From Marsupella aquatica (Eukaryota; Marchantiophyta): 64,000 nucleotides of DNA. The notes below the pieces were generated by a model. It was not told where the DNA came from, searched no databases, and saw only the letters and a list, made by a program, of their open reading frames with translations. A program made the translations under genes and the position numbers. Location of the stretch: positions 12,586,001 through 12,650,000 of the forward strand of contig OZ316899.1 of assembly GCA_973895155.1 (NCBI GenBank). Direction: 5' to 3'. Positions 52,882-63,504 of this stretch are shown here, in pieces; within the stretch, counting starts at the first letter, position 1, and each line of letters starts with the position of its first letter.

Positions 52882-55800
52882 CCTGGAGGGTGGGAAGAGA
52901 GAACTATGTGGACCCGCGTATTTGATTTACTAATGGAAGCCGGAGACTGAAACAAACTCTTAAGGAGATTCAAGCCAAGCCAAGGACGACGGAGGTGGAG
53001 ATGGCTTTTCAGAGAGCTCAATTGAGGACACTTAAGATGGCCATTCTAGAAAATCATTTGGAGGAGGACATTGTTGATTTCATGGATGTTGAGGACACAT
53101 TGCATGCTGCGGAACTGGAGGAAGCTCACAGAGGACGCAGGCTAGCCAGAGTTAAGTGGTTGGGGGAAGGAGATGAATCCACTAAATTTTTCTTTGCCAC
53201 AGTGAAAGCCAAGAGATCCAGGGAGGCTATGTCTTCTTTGAGCAGGGTGGATGGGAGCACGATCTCTCACCCCGGAATGATTTTGAAGGAGGTTGAAGAG
53301 TTTTGTGAAACACTATACTCACCTGAGCCTTTTTCCGAAGCGGAGGCTAAAGAGAGACGTCTGGCTCGCTATAGACTGCTCAACAACACAAGGTTTGCCC
53401 TTTCAAGAGAGGACATTTTAAAGATGGAGAAGCTCCCGACATACCAAGAGGTGAAGGATGTGTTGTGGCTCTTGCCAAGTGATAAAACACCGGGGCCTGA
53501 TGGTATGACAGCTGAGGTTTATAGAGCATGCTGGGGTTTTATTGGTCAGGATTTAGTGGATATGATACAAGAATTTTGGCTTACAGGTGCCCTCGATGCT
53601 GGTATTTGTGAAGGGATTGTTAAATTCATACCCAAGAAACCGGACAAGCGCTTCTTACGTGACTGGCGCCCATTGACAATGCTAAATACGATATACAAGC
53701 TAATAGCCAATATCCTTGCCTTGCGATTAAAACCTATCCTACACTTGATAATCAGTCCGCAACAAACTGGATTTATCCCTGGACGCCACATATTAGAAAA
53801 CATTTCCCTTGCTTGGCTTGCCTGTGATTGGGTTCACAAAAGGAGACGAGAGGCATTGTTTCTGAAACTAGACTTTGAGAAGGCTTTTGACCGTGTTTTG
53901 CATGAATATATATGGGAATGTATGCAGCTGCTAGGGATAAGCGGAAGTTTCATCACTCTGGTAAGAGCGTTGTTGGCTCGGGCATCCTCACGTGCCTTGG
54001 TGAATGGCTTACTAACAAACACGTTTGAGCTCAAGCGTGGGGTAAGACAGGGCTGCCCTTTATCACCATTGCTGTTTGTGATTTCCACGCAGCCACTCAT
54101 GGATTTTCTTGATGCAGAGCTGGCAGCGGGTAGACTGTGTGGCTTGCAGATCTCGCTTGATCTCACTATTTGTTACAGACTATTTGCGGATGATGTGGGG
54201 ATGTTTATCCCTACATCTGAGAATGCTTTTGAAGAAGCAACAACTGCTCTTGACTGTTACGAGAAGGCTAGCGGTGCTCAACTGAATTTGAAAAAATCAG
54301 TTGTGATCCCATTGGCAATGGAGGAGGTCCCGGCTTGGCTGAATAACACGGGTTGTCATATCAGTCAAAGGGGAGAGATGCAGAAATATCTTGGTGCACC
54401 ATTTGGTGTGGGCTTGAGCACGGAACAACTGCACAAATTCTGCCTTGACAAAATCTGTGCCAGGCTTGCTGTTTGGTCCAACAAGCTGCTTTCCTTTACT
54501 GGTCGATCATTACTAGTTAAACAGGTACTGCTTGCTATTCCGATCTACCATGTAATGTATTGCAAGGCGTCTGCTGGTCTAGCCAAGAAGATTATTGCTC
54601 TCAGTAGGGATTTTCTATGGGGATACAATGACTAAGGAGGGAAGAAGGTTCCGTTGGTGGCTTGGGACAGGATGGCACTGCCACGGGTGGAGGGGGGACT
54701 GGGATTTTGGGATTTCTGCAGTCACTCTGATGCCCTACTCTTGCAATGGTTCACTAAAGCACTGAACTCGCCTGAACTGGAATGGTCCAAGATGTTGGCG
54801 GCCAATCTGGGACTGTTGGGGTGGATGAACTACAAGGTTATTAGGAGAAATGGTTACTCCTTCCAAGACCAGCTGCTTTTATGTACACCTCGTACTTTTA
54901 GTGGGCTCCCCTACACTACGGGTCTCTGGCAATGCTAGGAGCTTGTGAGACCTCATCTATCCTTTGAGCCTGGTCGGGGGGGGGCGGCGCCTGCCCGGTG
55001 AAGCATCACCGACACACTCAGATGCATGGTGGGCTTTCATTCTCTTCCTAATTCGGCCATTATGGACATTGCAACGATCTGTGGCCGGCTGGGAATGAGA
55101 TCGATTGGTGATGGTTGGTCGGCAGAGGAAGGATGTTGGAAGGACCTCCCACTTAGATGGAGCAATATGCGTGGCTTCTCTACGGAGCATCAATTGCTTG
55201 CACGGAAGTTCTTGGAAAGCATATGGAGCGCTTCACACTGCCGGTCAGAGTACTTCCTGTATGCCAAACAGTGGAGGTGGACAGATAGACCTGAACCATT
55301 GAAGGATTTGAGAATTGAGAATTGCAGAGTGTATGACTTCCTGCGGCCCAAGACCTCAAATCACGAACGCCTGAATAGGATCTGGTCTCTTACCCGAGAG
55401 GAGAGAGGTTGGAATGAGAGCTGGTACAGACTGTGGAGATCGGATTTACCAACCAGAGGCAAGACCGTTATTTGGAGGATCATTGTGGGGGGCTTGTTCA
55501 CTGGGGCCCGTGCGCTTCGATTAGAGGTGAGCAACGGTGACTGCAAGTTGTGCAACGGACGGCTGGAAACCATCCCTCACCTTTTTTTCCATTGTGCACA
55601 TGCTGTCTACTGCTGGCGTATCTGTTTGACCTCATTGAGTGCGCTGGATATGCCAATTGGACAAGGGTTGATGGCCCTTTTAGATGCTGCCTATGGGAGG
55701 GAGCCTGTGGGAGTGGCGCAGCTTTTTGTCTTGCACCAGATTCTCTGGAGGCTCTGGATTGGGAGAAACACTCACATGTTTCAGAAGGGGGGGAGACGGG

Positions 55801-56250
55801 TGTTTGACTTGGGACTTGTCCTGTCGGAGGCAGTGGAGAACTTATTTGCTGCTGGTCGGCGTTGCCCCCCAAGGAGGAAGTGCACGCGCCTGCTACGGGC
55901 CAAATCATGTATTATGGGCTTCGCAGGAGCTGGCTTGGCGGTGGGGGGACCAGTTTCACTTCCGCTGGTTGACTCTGATTTTGCTGTGAGGTTGGAACGT
56001 TGAGACCGTTGAATGTATATGGTTCTGGGGGCATGGATGCCCTCTAGATGGTTATTAGGTTGTGTGGTCGTCCTCTTTTGCTGTTAGGTGTCGTCGAGGA
56101 GATTAATTCCCTGCTTGATGTGGGTTTGAGGTAGTTTTTTGTGGTTTGGTCCTCTGTTTTGTCTGGGCTGTCTCCCGGGAATATGTTCTGTTTGTGCACC
56201 CTCCCCGTGGGGCTTTTCGCGGGGGGACTGAAGTATATAAAATGGCTACA
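52882..56250 (+). mobile_element. LINE (L1-type), 5'-truncated
   Basis: Sequence departs from A'' after GGGGTGGC near 52881. No endonuclease domain or 5' UTR is present, only RT and the C-terminal zinc region, as is usual for 5'-truncated insertions. The 3' end is uncertain: coding stops at 56003 and there is no clear poly(A) tail or target duplication. 56250 is an estimate near the TATATAAAATGG sequence. Confidence 0.75.
52935..56003 (+). pseudogene. LINE ORF2 C-terminal part: reverse transcriptase and zf-RVT
   Basis: One reading frame over about 3 kb with three in-frame stops: TAA 54633-54635, TAG 54936-54938 and TGA 54996-54998. RT: DKTPGPDGMTAEVY, FIPKKPDKRFLRDWRPLTML, QTGFIPGRHILEN, KLDFEKAFDRV, GVRQGCPLSPLLF and catalytic FADDVGMF. 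After the stops come the LINE C-terminal region (LVAWDRMALPRVEGGLGFWD) and the zinc-binding segment CKLCNGRLETIPHLFFHC (about 55541-55594). It would copy its RNA at a nicked target. Inactive. Confidence 0.88.
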
Positions 56251-57171
56251 ATTCCAAGGAAGAGCTGGTCGGGTCAAGGAGAAAAGGGGAAAAGGCTCAA
56301 GGTTGACCGTCCGGACCCCCGAACGGACTTTGAGTTCTGAGGGCTTGAATGTAAGCTCCTCTTGGGCCCAAGGCTAATGGAGTTGACTCCATGGGCAACG
56401 GACGTTTGGGGCGTGAGTTATGGCCCGATCCGGGTTTGGCCGATCGGGAACCCCAAACAATGATGAGACCTGAGGGCCTAGGCATGAGCACTGGGTTGGC
56501 CCAATCACAACGGGCTAAGGCAATCTTCTTGCAGACGCCTAACGAGAAAGTTATGGGCGTTGTCAGTTAATGGCGTGCCTAGTATGCGCGATAGAATCCG
56601 GGTTGGAGGCCAAATGTTTAGGGACCAAAGTTGATCAGGGGGTGGCAGGTCTCCAGAAGCATATATGAGGGAGTGGTGTCTCCATAGGGGCCAAGGGCAA
56701 GCCGAAGTCGTGAGCCGCGGCGGTCGCGACACTAAGGGAAAGCGCCAAACAGAAACGGCGATATCTTCCCAACGGGAAGTGCGTTGGAAAACTCTCAAGG
56801 AGGGCTACGTCCTCCTCATCAGGAAATTGGGGTGATGAATGTTCATCAAATAATCATCAATGAAATTGACTGTGCGGGGTACGATATTGACCAAGTAATG
56901 TGTCATTGCTTATTACATGCTGACATGTCATTGTTGAATTTACAATGATTATTCATTGATTCCATGCTTTGTATTTTTTTCAAATTGATTCATCAATTAT
57001 CCATTGTATGATCAAGATTGATTCAATTTAATTCAAAAATAATAAACAATGAATTTGCATTGATTCATCATTGGTCTAGCATGTTGAAATTCAATATATC
57101 AATGCCACATTAGTGTGTAATCACCGTGTTTTCATTGTGTAAAAGCCATATTTTCATGGAAGGATCATTCA
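56251..57171. other. No gene recognised
   Basis: 56251-56820 is GC-rich with no ORF over 100 codons and no recognisable homology. From about 56820 it becomes AT-rich with many CATT/TCATTG words. The remainder of A'' that should follow the LINE is not recognisable here. Confidence 0.5.
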
Positions 57172-57181
57172 TGTTTCATTG

Positions 57182-58171
57182 GAGATATATGCTTGATGGG
57201 CCCCCTGGTGAACCTTTCTTACCTGATGGGCCCCTAGGGAATTTTTTTTACCAAGTAGGACCCTTCTTAATGACTAGTACACCTGTTCTTGTGTGGTGCC
57301 TACACCTGTCCTTGTGTGGTGCCTACTATGTATGGTGACTCCAAGCAAACTGCAAGTTGAACTGTGCAGTCAACCTTGCATGGTCGACCGAGAAACCATG
57401 GAGATGATTCGGGAGAAACCGCGAAAAGCGACTGCCGCTGTCAAAACTATGATTTGAAGACAATATGCATTATGTCTTTGGATTCAATGGGTTAATGCCT
57501 GAAGACTCAATGGATTATGTCTTCCCGTGTTTCAAGGTTTAGGGTGTACCCGACACCTTTGGGTCTGTCTTCTTTGGAAATTGTTTGTATGCATTACATA
57601 GGGGAGTATTACCATTTTTTGAGCGCATTTGTCAATCATTTGCCAATTTTTGTTGTGGCGGCAGTAGGCAAATTCCGAACATTGAACTTGAATATTCTTT
57701 GTGGACATTTGGAGGTACCCCACACTGACGCTGACAGTTGTGCATGAAAACATCGTGAAAAACCCATGTGCACAACGTGAAAAACATACCTAATAACTAC
57801 CCCACGATACGGTAAAAATTTGAACCCAAAGACATAATCCATTGTGTCTTCAGGCATTAACCCAGTGAATCCGAAGACATAATGCATATTGTCTTCAAAT
57901 CGCAGATTCGGCAGCGGTAGTCGCTTTTCGCGGTTTCTCCCAAATCATCTCCGTGGTTTCTCGGTCAACCATGCAAGGTTGACCACACGGTTCAACTGTG
58001 CAGTTTGCTTGGAGTCACCATACATAGTAGGCACCACACAAGGACAGGTGTAGGCACCACACAAGAACATGTGTACTGGTCATTAAGAGGGGTCCTACTT
58101 GGTAAAAAAAGTTCCCTAGGGGCCCATTAGGTAAGAAAGGTTCACCAGGGGGCCCATCAAGCATATATCTC
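57182..58171. mobile_element. Foldback / Mutator-like non-autonomous DNA transposon
   Basis: Long inverted repeats of about 340 bp: 57182 to about 57525 against about 57830-58171. Both ends are GAGATATATGCTTGATGGGC or its complement. The arms share GTAGGCACCACACAAGGACA and the ACCGCGAAAAGCGACT region. Flanks TGTTTCATTG (57172-57181) and TGTTTCAATTG (58172-58182) look like a 9-10-bp target duplication with one base of drift, typical of Mutator-like elements. The centre (about 57525-57830) has no transposase. It depends on an unseen autonomous partner. Confidence 0.82.
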
Positions 58172-58182
58172 TGTTTCAATTG

Positions 58183-59035
58183 CTTATTCATTATCACTTC
58201 ATTGACAAATCATTGTCCTTTCATCATGAACCATTATCATTAGTCCATTGTCATTCAGTCAATATTGATTCAATACCATTCCATTGATCCATCATCATGA
58301 TTTCCATAATATTGTATCATGAGTTCATCATTATTTCATCATCTGTTAAATTGTCATTTCAGTGCCATTTCATTGTGACATTGGTCATCATTTGGTCCTC
58401 GTTAAACAACTGTGTTTTGTAGTTGGTTTGTTGTTAGTTCAACATAGTTTTCAAAATATCACCAGTGTGATTTATTTGTCATTTTTTCATTACAGATTCC
58501 TTTTCAGTTCCTCGTTGAATCTATGTCAATTTAATGTCATTTCATTAGCATTTCAATATGATTTTCTCATTATCATTTCCTTATATTTGCATTGTCATTT
58601 ATTGGTGAGAAGTTGTCATTCCATTGTTATTTCATCAATCTCCCTTAAGCTCATCAATGTTGTTGACTGAGACAATGATTTGTTGTTGATGAATCACAAG
58701 TATCATTGAATAGATAATTTATTTGGGGTATCCCAATTTTTCCAATTTGAATACACTTTGGCAACCTATTTCAAAAGCTTTCACTTTAAATGTTTCCAAT
58801 GAACTTTTGATCAAGATGCAAAAGAAATTTGAGCTCTGTAGTCAAATATTCGTCTCCATATTAAAGGTCGACTAGAGCTAGAGTTATCAAAGTTTTAACA
58901 AATATGTGACCGCTGGATTCCAATCATAATGATAGTTTGTCCTAGAGAATCATAAGAGAACTTTTCTAATTTAAGATTAACTTGGGCTAGTCCAGAGCTC
59001 TAAATCTTGAGAGAAGACTTGTTTTTCTGGTGCTT
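58183..59035. other. AT-rich CATT/ATCA-word tract, no gene
   Basis: 58183-58690 is low-complexity sequence with repeated TCATT, CATCAT and ATTGTCATT words, the same texture as 56830-57170 on the other side of the foldback element. The two are probably one diverged simple-sequence tract split by the transposon. 58690-59035 is AT-rich unique sequence with no ORF. Confidence 0.5.
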
Positions 59036-60378
59036 GCCGACCTATCCTGCCACTCTCTTCATACATGTGAACCAGCGCAGAGCCCACACACAAATCCAAC
59101 TCCAGTCCGGCATTTCTAGCATGGCCATGAACCTCCTTCACCCACTCCAAAGCCTTTGTACTTGCAGATGCATTCAGAATACTTGCATGGTAAATGCATC
59201 TGGTTCAAAGCCTTCCGGTCTCATTTGGAGAAACAATCAATATGCTTGGTGCCCACATCCATGTTGTGCAAGTCCTCCTATCATTACATTCCATGTGATT
59301 ACGTCGCATTTCTCCATTCTGTCAAAAACCAGTCGGGCGTCACCTATCCTGCCACTCTCTGCATACATGTGAACCAGCGCAGAGCCCACACGCAAATCTG
59401 ACTCCAGTCCCGCTTTCCTAGCGTGGCCATGAACGTCCTTCACCCATGCCAAACCCCCATCACATGCGGATGCACTTAGCATGCTCGTAAAGGTTATTGC
59501 ATTTGGTTTGAAGCCATCCCGTCTCATTTGCAGGAATAGTCGATATGCTTCCACACCATCACCACGTTCTGCACATGCTCCAATCATAACATTCCATGTA
59601 ATGACATTTTGATTAGTAACTTTTCAAAAGCTTTCCTTGCCTTGGTGATGCACCCACATTTAGCGTACATCAGTATGAGAGTAGTCCCTACACGCAAGTC
59701 TGATTCAAAGCCGGCATGTCGAATACCCTGATGAATTTATTTTCCCCAATTGGGAGCTAATGGGCTTGAACATGCATTCAGGATGCTTAGATACATGATC
59801 TCATTCAGCTTCATGCCTTCTTGGCGCATTAGATTGAAAATTTTGAGTGCAGATTCAGCATGATAACTCCTAGCGTATCCCGCCATCATGTTGGTCCAAG
59901 TAATAACACTCTTCTTATCAATTTGATCAAAAACTCTGCGTGCATCCGATAAACCTCCGCATTTGATATACACATTCAAAAGCGTGATTGCCACAAATGG
60001 ATTTTCGTGAATTCCACTCTCGATGATGCAATCATGAATTTACTTGGCTCCTGAAAGGTCTTTCTATTGCAAGCACATTTGCAGAACTTTAACATATGTG
60101 TACAAGTCTATAGCAATGCCTCACTGTAGACGATCTTTCAATGTAGCAATTGTTTAACCCGTGGTACCAGGATGCATATGCCTACTGCCAATCCCTTTCG
60201 CAGTGACTTGAGACCGATCTCTCGTGCAATAAACAACATTAGATGGAAATCTGCAATGAGTAACCAAATTCGCCCTTGCCTTAACCCACGTTGGGGTTGA
60301 CAATCCATCCACCCAAAGTGCTAGTCTTGTCAACTTCTGATTGAACTCAGTGCTCTGGGCTTCCTCTGTCGGCACCAC
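59036..60378 (-). pseudogene. PLS-type PPR gene, decayed
   Basis: One frame from ATG 60378 to about 59610, then a shift. Repeats are clear: LLNVYIKCGGLSDARRVFDQ, KSVITWTNMMAGYARSYHAE, GFESDLRVGTTLILMYAKCG, GLESDLRVGSALVHMYAESG, CDVITWNVMIGGLAQHGCGH. The last two PPR triplets (59036-59340, 59341-59645) are near-copies with a 303-bp period. Five in-frame stops (60154, 60121, 60064, 60040, 59737) stand where Gln or Arg is expected. Such proteins bind organelle RNA, often for editing. The C-terminal E/DYW part is missing, cut at about 59036. Wording resembles moss PPR proteins. Confidence 0.82.
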
Positions 60379-61345
60379 AACCCCCGATCAGATTTGCTAC
60401 CAGGATAAAATCCAGGAGATTCCACAAGGTGCAATGAATTTGTAGTTATTTCTTGACGACTATGTTTCCAATGATCTTTCTACAGTGAGTGTTCATAAAT
60501 GGATAGCAGACCGGTAAGCCTCTCAAGTTCTAGGGTGCATGCCTACCTCCGTCCAAAGATGTATTTTCTTGTCTCCCTTGCTTTGCTGTGATCTTTGGTA
60601 CAGATAACTTGCAAAAGTTAAATGACTCCTTTCCAATTGAGAGTAACGGCTATCTGTCAAGAATGCAATGATCTTAGAATAGAATATTGAAATAATTGTG
60701 AAAGGCATATCTAGGTATCAAGAAGCTCGTTCCTTCTCCCGTATTTCACTGTACCCACAGAAAGGACAGAGTCAAGAGCCTATCAAATTGGTACTAAAAT
60801 ACTTCAGCCAGAAGTCACATGTTATCCTTGGGTTGTGTAAAGGACAGACTTTTAGGGCATCTTGATAGGCGTTCATTTGTAAGTTGCCTACACTGTCCTT
60901 TCTACGCTATACACAAACCAAAATCTAAGGTTTCTGAAAAGAGACTACTTAGAAATAAATCCTAGCCATCATCTGTAGAATCCATCGTGACTAGACACAG
61001 ATGACATGAACGTTGTCGCGAGGACTTAAAGTTAGGGGCTCCTCGGGCAAATTGCGCGTTTCTGGCTGTGATTGGGATAGGCGACAAGCACTTTTTGGAG
61101 CGAACTCTCACTCCTTTATTTTTTTTACTTTTCTCACAAAGGTTACAATGGGTGCCCTCAAGTAAGCTTGCCCGCAAGAGTATAGTAGCTGGCCCTACGG
61201 CGGGCCGCTACCTCTAACTTGTCGAGTTGAACTCCTTGAGTGACTATCTACTCAAAATCTGACGGAAAAACTCTCCTCAGCTCACAAAACCAAAATTTGA
61301 CTAGCTACTCCACTAGTCTAAAATAGCTCTCACGGAACTTGGGCC
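60379..61345. other. No gene recognised
   Basis: Unique-looking AT-rich sequence. ORFs are under 75 codons and show no recognisable motif. It may include the former 5' flank of the PPR gene, which is on the minus strand and starts at 60378. Confidence 0.5.
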
Positions 61346-61456
61346 TGGACCAATGAGGCTCCAAACTTGAGAAATCCCCGCCTGGATCAACGAGGCTCCA
61401 AACTTGAGAAATCCCCGCTTGGATCGATGAGGCTCCAAACTTGAGAAATCCCCGCT
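61346..61456. repeat. 37-bp minisatellite, three copies
   Basis: Units begin at 61346, 61383 and 61420, each TGGAYCRAYGAGGCTCCAAA followed by CTTGAGAAATCCCCGCYT. A fourth start (TGGATTGAAAAC) at 61457 diverges. Differences are one to three bases per unit. Confidence 0.85.
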
Positions 61457-62900
61457 TGGATTGAAAACTCCACACCTGGATCCAACACTCACATAGAACT
61501 CCAAAACCGCCGCACAACAGTCGAGTTCCGCAGAACGGAGCGGAACTCATAGAACGAAACTCAACAGATCTCAATAGACAACCGCCAACCTCAATGAGCC
61601 GAGGCCCAAGTCTTAAGTAGCATCGGAAACCCAACCATCCAGCCTGAGCCAGCTGCCATCAGCGAGGCTCATCTAAACTCCAAGCCTGGTGACTCACCCA
61701 AATACCAAACCTGGTGACGACGAGTCACCCAATCACCAAACCTCAATCCATCCAACCAAGCAGCCCCTCCGAGTCAGCATGCACGCAACCCAACCGGGAG
61801 GCCTCGCCCATCATCCCCTATAAAAGCCATTCCTGAGCCAAAATCTTTTGGCACGACATCCTCCCCCAGTAAACCTGAGCAGCCTCCGGTCTGCTCCAAT
61901 CCATCAGATTTCCTCTAAGTCTGAGTCCAAACTTGAGCCATGCGCCTGGACCACTTCCTCCTCAAGAAACTCAAACCCAAAGCCTTCAGACTCGGTCTTA
62001 GGCACTCCACTTTCCATAAACTTGAAGTCCAACTGTAAGTAGTGGGTAATTCCAAAAGCATGAAGAAACTGAAAATTTTTAAATTTTTTATGGTGTTTAG
62101 ACTGCAATTATTGCTAACTATAACTGAAACAACATTCAAAGTTACTAAGTTCCTAAGTTACGAGTAAACTCAGTTTACGAGTTTACTAGTTCATTGCTTT
62201 ACGAGTTACACCTTAAGAGTTGACGACCCTGTGATCGTGACATCTTACGACTAGTTCAACGGGACTCCACAACGGATGAAGAGCTCACCTTGAAAGGGAA
62301 GGAATGCAAGACATAGGCGCTCATTACTGATTTCTCTTCCACCTTACCTCTCAAACTCTGCCCAGCTTCAACCGGTATTTCAGAGATGTCAAATGGAGGC
62401 TTCACCCTTTCTATTCCAGGATGCTGAACTCTGATGACTTCCTATACCATTATCCCCAAGTATATGCTGCTACTTGCAATAATTATGACGTGATTGGGAT
62501 GTATAGAGAAGCTCTTCGAATAGACATATGTTTCTAAGGAGAAGAATGCCCTTGATGTATCCTGAAAGGCAATTGAGATGCCTACCCTACTCTCGAGGAT
62601 CCCCACGCCAGGCTGAACTGATGGAAGTTACACAGAATCAAACTGTCACAGCAGTGGAGCTACTCGAACCAGATGACATCCGACAACAAGCTTGAGGAGT
62701 AGTCTAAGTGTTTTTAGTTAGTTTTAAGAGTAGTGCATCTTTCCCTATTTTTCAAAATGTGTTATAGAGCTTTAAAAGCTATGAGACTTCTTCAATAGGT
62801 AGTCTGTACCTAGGAAAACCTGCTGGAAAAATTTCAGAGTTTTCCAGAATAGGAGTAAAAAGTTAAAAATAATTGAATTTGCTAAGTCTTTAAGTCTACC
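61457..62900. other. No gene recognised; possible old promoter or LTR remnant
   Basis: A CCCTATAAAAGCC box lies at 61816-61828, followed by a 64-codon ORF (61848-62042) without recognisable motif. TTACGAGT-type words repeat near 62155-62210. The TATA and surrounding sequence could be an old LTR, but no terminal repeats or coding remains confirm it. Confidence 0.35.
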
Positions 62901-63139
62901 GCATTTACCGGATTACGCCTTTATGCTCTTACGCTTATATGTTTTTGTTGTAAACCCTAGTTTACCCCTTAACCATAGGGCGAGAACCCTTAACCATAGT
63001 ATGAGAACTCCTAACCATAGGACCAGTATAAGGGCATTTGCCTACCATGTAACCAAGGGGATATATATATCCCCTCATCAATAGTAATGGATCTATCTTG
63101 TTGGAGTATCTTTGAGCGTTCCTTTAGTTGTCTATTACA
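62901..63139 (+). mobile_element. 5' LTR end of a Ty1/copia element
   Basis: The right edge is TCTATTACA at 63139, next to the PBS-like ACACGTTATCAGCACGAG common in plant copia elements. Within it are three short repeats of TTAACCATAG or CTAACCATAG (62967-63025) and a TATATATATCCCC box (63061-63074). The left edge is uncertain, as no second LTR is in the window. Confidence 0.55.
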
Positions 63140-63157
63140 ACACGTTATCAGCACGAG
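63140..63157 (+). other. Primer-binding site, Ty1/copia element
   Basis: ACACGTTATCAGCACGAG directly follows the LTR's terminal CA. The TTATCAGCACGA string is the usual plant copia motif at this position, thought to pair with initiator Met-tRNA sequence. Confidence 0.65.
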
Positions 63158-63504
63158 CCAGTCTCTAAAATCATTTTTTTTCAAGCAGATGCAATCGAGT
63201 TTTACACGAGGAGAATGCTCGTAAAGTGGCATTTTTTTTTAGAAACTGCCATAACCGTTTTTTTTTCTTGGTCTCCATTCTTTTGCCTCAGAGTTGAATT
63301 TTTTTTTTAAAAAACACGAAATTTCACATAGAGCATCAATTCGGGACCAGCATATCGAGAGTCCAAAGGACTAATACTTTATTGGCATGATTGAAAGCTC
63401 CCTCAGCTCCATATACAAGCTTCCAACCGGTCAATTGTACAATCGAGATACTTCACTCGATTCAATCTTCACCAAAGTTCTTAAATCAACTGACATCCCG
63501 AATA
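63158..63504 (+). other. Leader of the Ty1/copia element
   Basis: Untranslated stretch between PBS and gag, with several T-runs of 8-10 bases (63173-63180, 63230-63240, 63259-63268, 63300-63308). No ORF seen. Confidence 0.5.

Noticed and set aside
57126-57338. ORF of 70 codons repeated on both strands at 57126 and 58015
   Set aside because: Both are the same inverted-repeat arm of the foldback element, not genes.
59036-60378. PPR stops as sites of U-to-C RNA editing, which repairs TAA/TGA/TAG to CAA/CGA/CAG in some seed-free plants
   Set aside because: That editing is known in organelle transcripts; PPR genes are nuclear, and this copy also has a frameshift and a missing C-terminus. Deamination of a pseudogene is simpler.
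61346-61456. CRISPR-like array
   Set aside because: Units are directly adjacent without spacers, and the context is eukaryotic.
61816-62042. TATA box with a 64-codon ORF as a small gene
   Set aside because: The peptide is low in information (Ser/Pro/Asn-rich), and there is no support beyond the TATA box.
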